Made by a program: the position numbers and the translations under genes. The notes beneath the pieces are model-generated. The model was not told where the DNA came from and made no database searches. It worked only from the letters and a program-made list of their open reading frames with translations. From an uncultured Prevotella sp. (GTDB taxonomy: Bacteria; Bacteroidota; Bacteroidia; Bacteroidales; Bacteroidaceae), in assembly GCF_946407605.1 (NCBI RefSeq), contig NZ_CAMJOS010000028.1, forward strand, positions 1-44,672: a stretch of DNA of 44,672 nucleotides, written 5' to 3'. Below are positions 30,943 to 39,130 of this stretch, piece after piece. Position 1 is the first letter of the stretch, and every line of letters begins with the position of its first letter.

Positions 30943-32286
30943 ATGAGGCATTTATTAAGATATTTTCTGATATGTGCGTTCGCCGTATCGCTACCTTTGT
31001 CAGTATCATCTCAGACCACAGGCACTCATGAGGTGAAGAAAAAGGAAACCATGTACAGCATCTCAAAGATGTATGGTATCACGGTAGAAGAGCTGGTTCA
31101 AGCCAACCCGGGAATGGAGAAGCCCGACTATAAACTGAAGAAGGGCTCGGTGATTGTCATTCCCCTGCGACAGCAAGAAGCACAGCAAGTATCTGCGGCG
31201 CCGACAGTCGTAGAGAAGGGTGATGTGCGCAACCGAGCCATCCGACTGGGTATCATGTTGCCTCTGCATAAGATTAACAACGACGGCAAGCGAATGGTGG
31301 AATACTATCGCGGATTGCTCATGGCCTGTGACTCGCTGAAGAAAGAGGGCATCTCAGTAGATATCCATGCATGGAACCTGCCCGAGACCGCCGACATCAC
31401 ACCACTGCTGCAAGATCCTGCCGCAGCCAACTGCGATATCATCATCGGTCCGCTCTATTCCAAATTCGTAACATCACTGGCCGCCTTTGCCCAGCAGCAC
31501 GACATTATGTTGATGATTCCGTTCTCTATCCATGCACCAGAGATTTACACCAATCGTAATATCTTCCAGGTGTATCAGATACCCAACGATTTGGTGGAGT
31601 CGACAGCACGCCGCTGTTCTGACTGGTTCAAGGACTACCACCCCATCATTGTTGACTGTGGCGATACCACCAGTACGAAAGGGGCGTTTACGGCTACGCT
31701 GCGCCGACAGCTGGAGGTGAAGAACATCCAGTATAATGTAACGAGTCTGAAATCAACCGACGCACAGTTTGCCAGCGCCTTCGTGATGGGCAAGCCCAAC
31801 CTGGTGGTTCTGAATTCGGCTCGTTCGCCTGAGCTGTTGTCCACATTCGGCAAGCTCAGCGCCATCAAGGCTGCCAATCCTGACATACAGATTTCAATGT
31901 TTGGCTATACAGAATGGATGATGTACACACAGTATCAGCTGGAGAACTTCTATAAATATAATGTGTATATCCCAGCTCCGTTCTACACCAACCTGATGTC
32001 ACCACAGTCAGAGCGTTTCCAGCAGCTATACCGCAAGAATTTCAGTCAGGACATGATGAATGCACTTCCTCGCTTTGCGATGACGGGTTTTGACCACGCA
32101 CTATTCTTCCTGCGCGGACTTCACAAGTACGGCAAGACTTTTGACGGTGCTGCCGGACGTTTCGGCTATCAGCCCTTGCAGACACCGCTGAAATTTGAGC
32201 GCATAGGCAATGGCGGTCTGCAGAACAGAGCATACATGTTTATCCACTATAAGGACGATCGTACCATCGAGACCGTGAATTACTAA
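30943..32286 (+). CDS. LysM and type-1 periplasmic binding fold protein
   Basis: This 447-residue exported protein has a signal peptide (about residues 1-26, SLPLSVSSQ), a LysM domain (about 28-75: THEVKKKETMYSISKMYGITVEELVQANPGM...LKKGSVIVIPL) and a type-1 periplasmic-binding-protein-like domain (about 100-440: IRLGIMLPLHKIN...CDIIIGPLYS...IFQVYQIPND). It likely binds peptidoglycan and may sense or scaffold in the cell envelope; no ligand is known. A longer frame opens at 30787 but includes the promoter and its start would overlap the opposite gene; the ATG at 30943 precedes the signal peptide. The next gene starts six bases later. Confidence 0.85.
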   Translation: MRHLLRYFLICAFAVSLPLSVSSQTTGTHEVKKKETMYSISKMYGITVEELVQANPGMEKPDYKLKKGSVIVIPLRQQEAQQVSAAPTVVEKGDVRNRAIRLGIMLPLHKINNDGKRMVEYYRGLLMACDSLKKEGISVDIHAWNLPETADITPLLQDPAAANCDIIIGPLYSKFVTSLAAFAQQHDIMLMIPFSIHAPEIYTNRNIFQVYQIPNDLVESTARRCSDWFKDYHPIIVDCGDTTSTKGAFTATLRRQLEVKNIQYNVTSLKSTDAQFASAFVMGKPNLVVLNSARSPELLSTFGKLSAIKAANPDIQISMFGYTEWMMYTQYQLENFYKYNVYIPAPFYTNLMSPQSERFQQLYRKNFSQDMMNALPRFAMTGFDHALFFLRGLHKYGKTFDGAAGRFGYQPLQTPLKFERIGNGGLQNRAYMFIHYKDDRTIETVNY

Positions 32287-32292
32287 AGAGGT

Positions 32293-33042
32293 ATGAAACG
32301 TGTAATACTCCTTTTATCACTCACTCTCTGCATCGTCAACGTATCTTTCGCCCAGGTAGGCGAACATCGTGATGAGCTGGCCATTGGTGTTAATGGCGGC
32401 TATATGATGAGTAACGTGGGCTTTATGCCTGAGGTGCCGCAAGACATGCATACCGGTTTGACCGGCGGACTGACCCTGCGCTATACCTCAGAGAAATATT
32501 TTAAAAGCATTTGCGCCATCGTGGCTGAATTGAACTTTGCTCAGGTAGGATGGAAAGAAAGAATACTAACGCCTAACGACGACCCTGTCATCAACCCAAT
32601 CACAGGCATTGCTGAGGCTTATGAGCGAAACATGACCTACCTGCAGATTCCCGTTTTTGCACGTATGGGCTGGGGCCGCGAACGCAAGGGTATACAGGTA
32701 TTTGCACAGGCTGGACCTCAAGTGGGATTCTTCCTGGGTGAGAACACAAAAACCAACTTCACCAAACCCAACCTCGCTGAGCGCACGTCGCAGATTGTGG
32801 CTCAGGACTCGATGTCGGTGGAACGTAAGGTAGAATACGGTATTGCGGCGGGAGCAGGTATCGAGTTCAGCATCAACAACGTAGGACATTTCATGCTCGA
32901 AGGCCGTTACTACTACGGACTGGGCGACATCTTCGGCAACTCGAAACGCGACTATTTCGGACGGTCGAACCTGACAAATATCGTCATCAAGATGACCTAT
33001 CTCTTTGATATTCACAGAAGTAACAACCCTAAAATCAAGTAA
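32293..33042 (+). CDS. PorT-family outer-membrane beta-barrel protein
   Basis: This 249-residue outer-membrane protein has a signal peptide (MKRVILLLSLTLCIVNVSFAQ, about 21 residues) and alternating hydrophobic strands fitting an 8-stranded barrel. LAIGVNGGYMMSNVGF, YLQIPVFARMGWG, VFAQAGPQVGFFLGENT and YGIAAGAGIEF are typical of the PorT/OMP_b-brl_2 family. Some members work in type IX secretion, but this one cannot be assigned to that machine from sequence alone. It follows the LysM gene by six bases and precedes a POT transporter by two. Confidence 0.82.
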   Translation: MKRVILLLSLTLCIVNVSFAQVGEHRDELAIGVNGGYMMSNVGFMPEVPQDMHTGLTGGLTLRYTSEKYFKSICAIVAELNFAQVGWKERILTPNDDPVINPITGIAEAYERNMTYLQIPVFARMGWGRERKGIQVFAQAGPQVGFFLGENTKTNFTKPNLAERTSQIVAQDSMSVERKVEYGIAAGAGIEFSINNVGHFMLEGRYYYGLGDIFGNSKRDYFGRSNLTNIVIKMTYLFDIHRSNNPKIK

Positions 33043-33044
33043 AC

Positions 33045-34604
33045 ATGTTTAAAAACCATCCTAAAGGGCTTCTGCTCGCAGCCCTCAGTAATATGGGCGA
33101 GCGCTTCGGCTACTACATCATGAATGCCGTGCTGGCATTGTTCCTGTGTTCTAAGTTCGGACTCTCTGACGGACAGAGCGGATTCATTGCAGCTATGTTC
33201 CTCACAGCCATCTATGTGCTCAGTCTGGTGGGCGGTATCATTGCCGACCGCACTCAAAACTATAAAGCCACAATTGCGTGGGGTCTGGTGGTGATGGCAT
33301 TAGGATATATCCTGCTGGCTATTCCCGTGCTGTCCACTCCCGATAATATTTCTTGGCTGCTGCCCTTCACCATCTTTGCCTTATCACTAATTGCATGCGG
33401 TAACGGTCTCTTCAAGGGTAACCTGCAGGCCATCGTCGGACAGATGTACGACAATTTCGAGGCTGACGCCAAGAAGGAGAGTCCTGAAAAACTGAAGTGG
33501 GCACAGGGTCAGCGCGATGCAGGCTTCCAGATTTTCTATGTCTTCATCAACATTGGTGCGCTGGTGGCTCCTTTTATCGCACCGCTGCTGCGTAGCTGGT
33601 GGCTCAACTCGCATGGTTTGGAATACAATGCTGACCTGCCTAAGCTATGTCACGAATACATCAACATGGGGGCACAGATGCCTGCCGACCATCTGACCAA
33701 CCTCAATGAGCTGGTGGCAAAGGTGGGAGGTAATGCCTCTGACCTCTCGGCATTCTGCACCCAGTATCTCGACATCTTCAATACGGGTATCCACTATTCG
33801 TTTATCGCATCAGTGGTAACGATGCTCATCTCGCTGGCTATCTTCCTGATGTCTAAGCACCTGTTCCCCACCCCAGGAAAGAAAGAGGCTGTGGCTTCGG
33901 AAGGTTATACAGAGGAAGAGAAACTGGCAATGGCAAAGGAAATCAAACAGCGCATGTATGCCCTGTTTGCCGTGCTGGGTATCGCCGTATTCTTCTGGTT
34001 CTCGTTCCACCAGAATGGACAGTCGCTCTCGTTCTTTGCACGCGACTTTGTGCAGACCGACGCTATTGCTCCTGAGATATGGCAGGCTGTCAACCCCTTC
34101 TTCGTCATTTTCCTGACACCTATCATCATGTGGATCTTCGCATCCCTGACAAAAGCCGGTCGAGCCATCTCTACACCTCGAAAGATTGCCTACGGTATGG
34201 GTATTGCCGGTATCGCTTATCTTTTCTTGGCCATCTATTCGGCTATGCAGGGCTATCCCTCTGCCAACGAGTTCACCGTTCTTGCCGACTCTGCAAAAGC
34301 TGGCCTGAAGGCAGGACCCTGGGTGCTTATCGTCACCTATTTCTTCCTGACGGTAGCCGAATTATTTATCTCGCCTCTCGGTCTGTCATTCGTATCAAAA
34401 GTAGCTCCTAAGAACCTGCAGGGTCTCTGCCAGGGACTGTGGCTGGGTGCTACGGCAGTGGGCAACGGTCTGCTGTGGATTGGTCCGCTGATTTACAACG
34501 AGTGGCCCGTATGGATTTGCTGGACAGTATTCCTGGTGGTTTGTGTCATCTCCATGGGAGTGATGTTCGGTATGGTGAAGTGGTTGGAGAGAGTAACCAA
34601 GTAA
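33045..34604 (+). CDS. POT-family proton-coupled peptide transporter
   Basis: This 519-residue inner-membrane protein is a proton-dependent oligopeptide transporter of the major facilitator superfamily. It shows GERFGYYIMNAVLALFL (the family E-R-F-x-Y motif), the loop GGIIADR, and NGLFKGNLQAIVGQMY with the FYxxINIGA-type segment FQIFYVFINIGALVAP. About 12-14 membrane spans are apparent. It imports di- and tripeptides. It starts two bases after the PorT-like gene, so the two are co-transcribed; the next gene begins 21 bases after its stop. Confidence 0.92.
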   Translation: MFKNHPKGLLLAALSNMGERFGYYIMNAVLALFLCSKFGLSDGQSGFIAAMFLTAIYVLSLVGGIIADRTQNYKATIAWGLVVMALGYILLAIPVLSTPDNISWLLPFTIFALSLIACGNGLFKGNLQAIVGQMYDNFEADAKKESPEKLKWAQGQRDAGFQIFYVFINIGALVAPFIAPLLRSWWLNSHGLEYNADLPKLCHEYINMGAQMPADHLTNLNELVAKVGGNASDLSAFCTQYLDIFNTGIHYSFIASVVTMLISLAIFLMSKHLFPTPGKKEAVASEGYTEEEKLAMAKEIKQRMYALFAVLGIAVFFWFSFHQNGQSLSFFARDFVQTDAIAPEIWQAVNPFFVIFLTPIIMWIFASLTKAGRAISTPRKIAYGMGIAGIAYLFLAIYSAMQGYPSANEFTVLADSAKAGLKAGPWVLIVTYFFLTVAELFISPLGLSFVSKVAPKNLQGLCQGLWLGATAVGNGLLWIGPLIYNEWPVWICWTVFLVVCVISMGVMFGMVKWLERVTK

Positions 34605-34625
34605 GTGGAAGTATATAAAAGAATA

Positions 34626-35591
34626 ATGATAAAGGGAGATAAAGGACTATGGTCTTTTGTCTTCCTTTTTCTTCTATTCCCCTCTGTCGCTCTTTGCCAA
34701 CAGCTGACATTAGTCGAATTGAACTGTGAAAACCTGTTCGACACTCAACACGACGAGGGAAAGGAGGACACAGAATTCCTTCCTGAGGGAGAAAGACACT
34801 GGACACCAACCAAATATTGGGGAAAGGTAAACAGAATAGGACAGGAGATTCTTTCCTGTTCTGACAATCTACCAGACTTAGTGGCTTTGATTGAAGTGGA
34901 GAACGACTCCGTCCTCAAGGACCTAACAAGAAGATCATTGCTCCGTAATGCCGGATATCAGTACCTGATGACAGAATCGAAAGATGTGCGAGGGCTTGAT
35001 GTCGCTTTCTTGTACCAGCCCTTCCATTTCCGTCCACTCTGCTATGATTCTTTCTCGGTGCCACTCATGAAGAACATGCGTCCAACGCGTGATATTCTTT
35101 ATGTTCAAGGACTGTGCATATCGGGCGATACGCTTCATGTATTTGTGGTTCATAGCCCTAGCCGTTATGGTGGAGAGAAAGAGACTCGTCCCTATCGACA
35201 GCAAGTGGTTAAAACACTTCAACAAGCGATGAAGGATATCAGCAAGGATGCGAAGATTATTGTATTAGGTGATTTCAATGATTATGCCGACAGCCCTTCT
35301 CTGAAACGGCTTTATGAATCAGGACTGAAGAACATCACTGCCGATATCAAGGGCAGGAATGGTTCTCCTGCAAATTACCGTTATCACGGAGAATGGCACT
35401 CACTTGATCATGTATTGGTATCTCCTTCCTTATCTACAAAAGTAGAGACATCGTACATCAACGATGCCAGCTTTCTTTTGGAGGAAGAACCAGAATATGG
35501 AGGAAAACGTCCGCGAAGGTCTTTTCACGGTTTTCGTTTTCAACAAGGATATAGTGACCACCTGCCCTTGGTGGTGCACTTCGTATTATAA
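34626..35591 (+). CDS. exported endonuclease/exonuclease/phosphatase family protein
   Basis: This 321-residue protein has an N-terminal signal peptide (hydrophobic residues about 9-22) and an EEP-fold Mg2+-dependent hydrolase domain. Motifs: LTVLELN-like LVELNCENLFDT, LVALIEVEN (metal Glu), VFVVHSPSRYGG (His), IVLGDFNDYADSPS (catalytic Asp-Asn), and SDHLPLVVHF (final Asp-His). It may degrade nucleic acids or act on phosphoesters outside the cytoplasm. A GTG at 34605 directly after the POT stop is in frame; the ATG at 34626 gives a normal signal peptide and is preferred. Its stop abuts the convergent maf stop with no bases between. Confidence 0.85.
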   Translation: MIKGDKGLWSFVFLFLLFPSVALCQQLTLVELNCENLFDTQHDEGKEDTEFLPEGERHWTPTKYWGKVNRIGQEILSCSDNLPDLVALIEVENDSVLKDLTRRSLLRNAGYQYLMTESKDVRGLDVAFLYQPFHFRPLCYDSFSVPLMKNMRPTRDILYVQGLCISGDTLHVFVVHSPSRYGGEKETRPYRQQVVKTLQQAMKDISKDAKIIVLGDFNDYADSPSLKRLYESGLKNITADIKGRNGSPANYRYHGEWHSLDHVLVSPSLSTKVETSYINDASFLLEEEPEYGGKRPRRSFHGFRFQQGYSDHLPLVVHFVL

Positions 35592-36173
35592 TTATAAGGT
35601 AAGCAATTCGCTATAGATGCGCTGAACGGGCAAGCCCATCACATTGTAATAGCTACCATGAAGACCGATGCATCCCACATAACCTATCCACTCCTGAATA
35701 CCATAGGCACCAGCTTTATCAAAAGGACGATAGGTCTCAACATAATACTGAATCTCCTCGTCAGAGAGCTGTTTAAAGGTAACATCAGTAGTTACCGAGA
35801 AACGACGCTGTTGGGTCTTCGTAGTGAGGCATACACCCGTAGTAACCTGATGAGCACGACCACTCAAACGATGCAGCATCCTTGTGGCATCGGCAGCATC
35901 AACAGGTTTACCCATCACCTCATCATCAGCAATCACAATGGTATCGGCTGTAATTATCAGGTCATTGTCAGCTATCTGATTCCGATATGCCTCAGCTTTC
36001 TCTTTGGCAATAAACTCGGCAATCTGTGAGACAGACAAATCGTCGGGATAGCTCTCTTCAATATCGGGCAACACCTTAACCTCAAATTTGATGCCCAATC
36101 CTCCTAGCAATTCCCTACGGCGCGGAGAGTTGCTTGCCAGAATAATATGATACTTTTCTAGATTCTCAAGCAT
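35592..36173 (-). CDS. maf: Maf-like nucleoside triphosphate pyrophosphatase
   Basis: This 193-residue protein is a Maf/HAM1-type house-cleaning pyrophosphatase that removes abnormal or excess dTTP/UTP-type nucleotides. Motifs: ILASNSPRRRELL (residues about 11-23), ITADTIVIADDEVMGKP and SGRAHQVTTGVCL, and YETYRPFDKAGAYGIQ-type VETYRPFDKAGAYGIQEW near the C-terminus. A TTG at 36179 is in frame, but the ATG at 36173 is preferred. It is the last gene of a leftward operon, 35 bases after kdsC. Confidence 0.93.
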   Translation of the reverse strand: MLENLEKYHIILASNSPRRRELLGGLGIKFEVKVLPDIEESYPDDLSVSQIAEFIAKEKAEAYRNQIADNDLIITADTIVIADDEVMGKPVDAADATRMLHRLSGRAHQVTTGVCLTTKTQQRRFSVTTDVTFKQLSDEEIQYYVETYRPFDKAGAYGIQEWIGYVGCIGLHGSYYNVMGLPVQRIYSELLTL

Positions 36174-36208
36174 AACCAAAACCTTTATCCACTAACTATG
36201 AACCGTCA

Positions 36209-36727
36209 TTACCAGCCGAACGCTTTCTCGTTCATCACCCATTTACCCTGAGCACGCAACGTCTGCTCTATCACATCGCGTCCGCAGCCATAACCACCTT
36301 TACGGTCGCTTACATAGATGCTGGCCTCTCGCACTTCGACGCAGGCATCCTGTGGACATACGGGACAACCTACACGCTGCATCACCTGCAGGTCGGGAAT
36401 ATCATCGCCCATATACATCACCTCATCATCCTTCAAGCCATATTTTTCGAGAAAGGCCTCATAGGTCTTAATTTTTATGGAGCAGCCCACGAAAACATCA
36501 CTAACTCCTAATCCTTCGTAGCGCACTCTAACGGAATCAACATTTGCTCCAGTCATGATGGCGATATGAAGTCCCAGTTTAACAGCAAGCTGAATAGCAT
36601 AGCCATCTTTTATGTTTACAGTACGCAAGGGCAGTCCATCAGCACCCAACGTAATGGTTTCTGCCGAGAGGACACCATCAATATCGAAGATGATGGCCCG
36701 TATTTTTGATAAATCGTAGTTAATCAT
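36209..36727 (-). CDS. kdsC: HAD phosphatase, KDO-8-phosphate phosphatase type
   Basis: This 172-residue protein belongs to the tetrameric C0 HAD phosphatases that make KDO from KDO-8-P for lipopolysaccharide. HAD motif 1 is FDIDGVL (residues 14-20), motif 2 IMTGAN, and motif 4 MGDDIPDLQVM, with VGCPVCPQDACVEV and GGYGCGRDVIE typical of KdsC. It overlaps the upstream DUF2520 gene by eight bases. Confidence 0.92.
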   Translation of the reverse strand: MINYDLSKIRAIIFDIDGVLSAETITLGADGLPLRTVNIKDGYAIQLAVKLGLHIAIMTGANVDSVRVRYEGLGVSDVFVGCSIKIKTYEAFLEKYGLKDDEVMYMGDDIPDLQVMQRVGCPVCPQDACVEVREASIYVSDRKGGYGCGRDVIEQTLRAQGKWVMNEKAFGW

Positions 36728-37493
36728 TGGCGAGTCTATGTATGCTTTTACTCATAATGTCATAAATCTCCTGTATGTCGGCATCGTCGGAAAGTAATGC
36801 TTTCTGTGCCTCAATCACGTTTTGATCGTAACGGATGGCTGGTCCTGTTTGGGCAGCAAATGGATGCATAGAATGCACTTTTAGTGCTGTCTCATCTATC
36901 AGCGGTAGCATCACCTCAAAAGGAAGTCCATGCTGCTCTAATATCTTTGCTGACAGCGCATAGCAATGGTTGGCGAAGTTGCAAGCGAAGACAGCTGCCA
37001 AATGCAGATGCTTACGGTCTGCACTGCTAAGGACACGCACCTCTCGACTAACGCTTTCGGCCAATCGACGGGCCATATCAAGAGCCACATCATCTGCGCC
37101 CTCTATAAATATAGGTACGCACGAGAAATCCACCAACCGTTCTTTAGAAAAGGTCTGCATGGGATATAGCACACCCCCATGCTGGGTATATCCGGAAAAA
37201 ACGGTTAGAGGCATCGAGCCGGCAGTATGAAGAAACACCTGATTCTCCCTACCCTTGCACAACGGCGGGATAACTTCTGCCAAAGCTGCATCTTTGATAG
37301 CTACCACAAAAGCATCAGCCTGAAGGGGCAGAGCGTCCAACTTATCAGTTGCCTGGCAGCCTACTTTCGCGCCCAACGCCTGAGCAGAAGCGATGGTACG
37401 ACTCCACACAGCCAAGATACGATGTCCGTTTTGCTTCAAGGCCGAAGCAAAGTTTGTAGCCAGGCGTCCTGCGCCAACAAATACGATATCCAT
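36720..37493 (-). CDS. Rossmann-fold DUF2520 protein
   Basis: This 257-residue protein has an N-terminal NAD(P)-binding Rossmann domain (MDIVFVGAGRLATNFASALKQNGH, with GAGRLA) and a C-terminal DUF2520 helical domain (about residues 125-250: YPMQTFSKERLVDFSCVPIFIEG and ALKVHSMHPFAAQTGPAIRYD). The fold resembles NADP oxidoreductase-like proteins such as ProC, but the substrate is unknown. It overlaps kdsC by eight bases downstream and the nitroreductase stop by one base upstream (TAATG). Confidence 0.88.
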   Translation of the reverse strand: MDIVFVGAGRLATNFASALKQNGHRILAVWSRTIASAQALGAKVGCQATDKLDALPLQADAFVVAIKDAALAEVIPPLCKGRENQVFLHTAGSMPLTVFSGYTQHGGVLYPMQTFSKERLVDFSCVPIFIEGADDVALDMARRLAESVSREVRVLSSADRKHLHLAAVFACNFANHCYALSAKILEQHGLPFEVMLPLIDETALKVHSMHPFAAQTGPAIRYDQNVIEAQKALLSDDADIQEIYDIMSKSIHRLAND

Positions 37494-38020
37494 TAATACT
37501 TATCCACGTGTACGTTCTCCCACTTCAGCTTATACTCGTTCTGTGGCTGACGTTCATCTGCCTTATGACCAAAGGCCACAACACAAAGCACATTAAGATT
37601 CTCAGGGATATCGAGGATGCCACGAATCACCGTATCGGCACTGGTACCGTCACTCAAGCCGCGGCCACGCATCTGTACCCAGCAAGAACCCAATCCCAGC
37701 TCTTCTGCCTGATACTGCATAGAGATAGCTGCTATGCTACCGTCCTCTACCCAGCAATCATTCTGCATGGGGTCGCCCAACACAACAATAGCCAACGCAG
37801 CATCCTTAATGAGCTGACTGCCTGCATCTTTGGCATCAGCCAGTTTTTCCAGATCGCGCTTATCGTCAACCACCACGAACTGCCACCCGCGGTTACTCTT
37901 TGCTGTAGGCGACATCAATGCCGCACGGAGTATCAATTTTACGTCATCACCGTCAATTTCGGCAGATGTAAACTTGCGATGCGAACGACGCATCTGTACC
38001 AATGTTTTGAAGTCTGTCAT
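37493..38020 (-). CDS. nitroreductase-family protein
   Basis: This 175-residue FMN-type nitroreductase starts MTDFKTLVQMRRSHRKFTSAEI, has the phosphate-binding RRSHRKF, SPTAKSNRGWQFVVV, and GLGSCWVQMRGRGLSDG, and ends with the GHKADERQP... pattern of short Bacteroidales members. It may reduce nitro or quinone compounds; the physiological substrate is unknown. The frame opens at 38047, but the promoter box at 38052-38044 covers that, so the ATG at 38020 is chosen. Confidence 0.9.
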   Translation of the reverse strand: MTDFKTLVQMRRSHRKFTSAEIDGDDVKLILRAALMSPTAKSNRGWQFVVVDDKRDLEKLADAKDAGSQLIKDAALAIVVLGDPMQNDCWVEDGSIAAISMQYQAEELGLGSCWVQMRGRGLSDGTSADTVIRGILDIPENLNVLCVVAFGHKADERQPQNEYKLKWENVHVDKY

Positions 38021-38043
38021 AGTCTTTAAAAATAAATTACCAT

Positions 38044-38052
38044 GCAAAGGTA
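38044..38052 (-). promoter_or_regulatory. -7 box of the nitroreductase-DUF2520-kdsC-maf operon
   Basis: TACCTTTGC on the minus strand, 23 bases before the ATG at 38020. Confidence 0.75.
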
Positions 38053-38094
38053 ATAATTTCTGGTAAAAATACGTTCAATTTAAGAAAGATTTAG

Positions 38095-38103
38095 TATTTT
38101 TGC
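38095..38103 (+). promoter_or_regulatory. -7 box of the FemAB/GNAT-like gene
   Basis: TATTTTTGC ends only five bases before the ATG at 38109, so the transcript may be leaderless or nearly so. Confidence 0.55.
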
Positions 38104-38108
38104 TGCCG

Positions 38109-39092
38109 ATGAGCGAACTGGCCATAAATATATATACCAGCAGCAACCAGTTGCCGCAGGGTCTCATGGAGGAAAACATCTTCCATAGTCCTACATTCTT
38201 CAAACTGGCCAAGCAAACCCCACGTCACAAGCCTTATATGGTTACTGTTGAGACAGAAAATGGTGCTATCGTTGCACAAATGCTGGCCTTGATACGCTAC
38301 CACTCCTCGTTTTTCCCACCCTATCTATACAGACACTGTCGCATTATAGGCGAGGGAGTCTATTCACCACAAGCACCTCTAAGCACACAAGAGTTATTCA
38401 GCATGATGCTAAAGAAACTGACAGAAAAGGTAGGACGATGGACGCTCTATACGGAGGTCAGTAACTTGAGTAGTAAGATGTTTGCATATAAGGAGTTGCG
38501 TGAGAATCAGTTCTTTCCTGTAAGATGGGTCAGCATTCACAACTCACTTCATTCACATACTCCGGAAGAGCGCATCAGTGAGCGTATGCAGAAACGTATT
38601 GATGCGGCTTATAATCGTGGTGTTGTGACCGATGAGGTGAAAAGCGATAATGACTTTAAAGCCTTTATGCGTCTACTGCGTCATCACAACTGGCTGAAGC
38701 CTAAACGTTATATTCCTGCCGATGAGCTATTTGAGGGATTAAGAAAGAGTGAAGATGCGCAATTGTTCGTCACCCGCTATCATGGGCATATCATTGGTTG
38801 CTCAGCAGTAGTTTACAGTCAGCGACAAGCCTATCTATGGTATGCCGCCTATCGCCGCAAATCATTTGCCTTTGTTCATCCTGACATCCTTACCATCTGG
38901 CACACCCTGAAGACAGCCCATAACCGCGGCTTCGAGCATATGTTTTTCCTGGATGTAGGACTGCCGTTCCAGAAGAATGCCTTCCGTGAATTCATTCTCA
39001 CTTTCGGCGGCAAACAGACCAGTGGCTACCGTTGGTTCCACTGCTCCATCGGCTGGGTGAATAGGCTGTTATCATGGTTTTATCGCGACTGA
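38109..39092 (+). CDS. FemAB/GNAT-like acyltransferase
   Basis: This 327-residue protein belongs to the GNAT-fold family 'acetyltransferase_6'/FemAB-like group. The N-terminal part (NIFHSPTFFKLAKQTPRHKPYMVTVE) and the C-terminal GNAT core (LFVTRYHGHIIGCSAVVYSQRQAYLWYAAYRR...FVHPDILTIWHTLKTAHNRGFEHMFFLDVG) are recognisable. The substrate is not known; FemAB-type enzymes attach amino acids to peptidoglycan, other members modify sugars. A TTG at 38100 lies within the -7 box, so the ATG at 38109 is used. It ends 38 bases before a TonB-dependent receptor gene. Confidence 0.75.
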   Translation: MSELAINIYTSSNQLPQGLMEENIFHSPTFFKLAKQTPRHKPYMVTVETENGAIVAQMLALIRYHSSFFPPYLYRHCRIIGEGVYSPQAPLSTQELFSMMLKKLTEKVGRWTLYTEVSNLSSKMFAYKELRENQFFPVRWVSIHNSLHSHTPEERISERMQKRIDAAYNRGVVTDEVKSDNDFKAFMRLLRHHNWLKPKRYIPADELFEGLRKSEDAQLFVTRYHGHIIGCSAVVYSQRQAYLWYAAYRRKSFAFVHPDILTIWHTLKTAHNRGFEHMFFLDVGLPFQKNAFREFILTFGGKQTSGYRWFHCSIGWVNRLLSWFYRD

Positions 39093-39130
39093 CACATAAT
39101 AAAACGTCCCTTTCTGCGTTATATCCTTTG

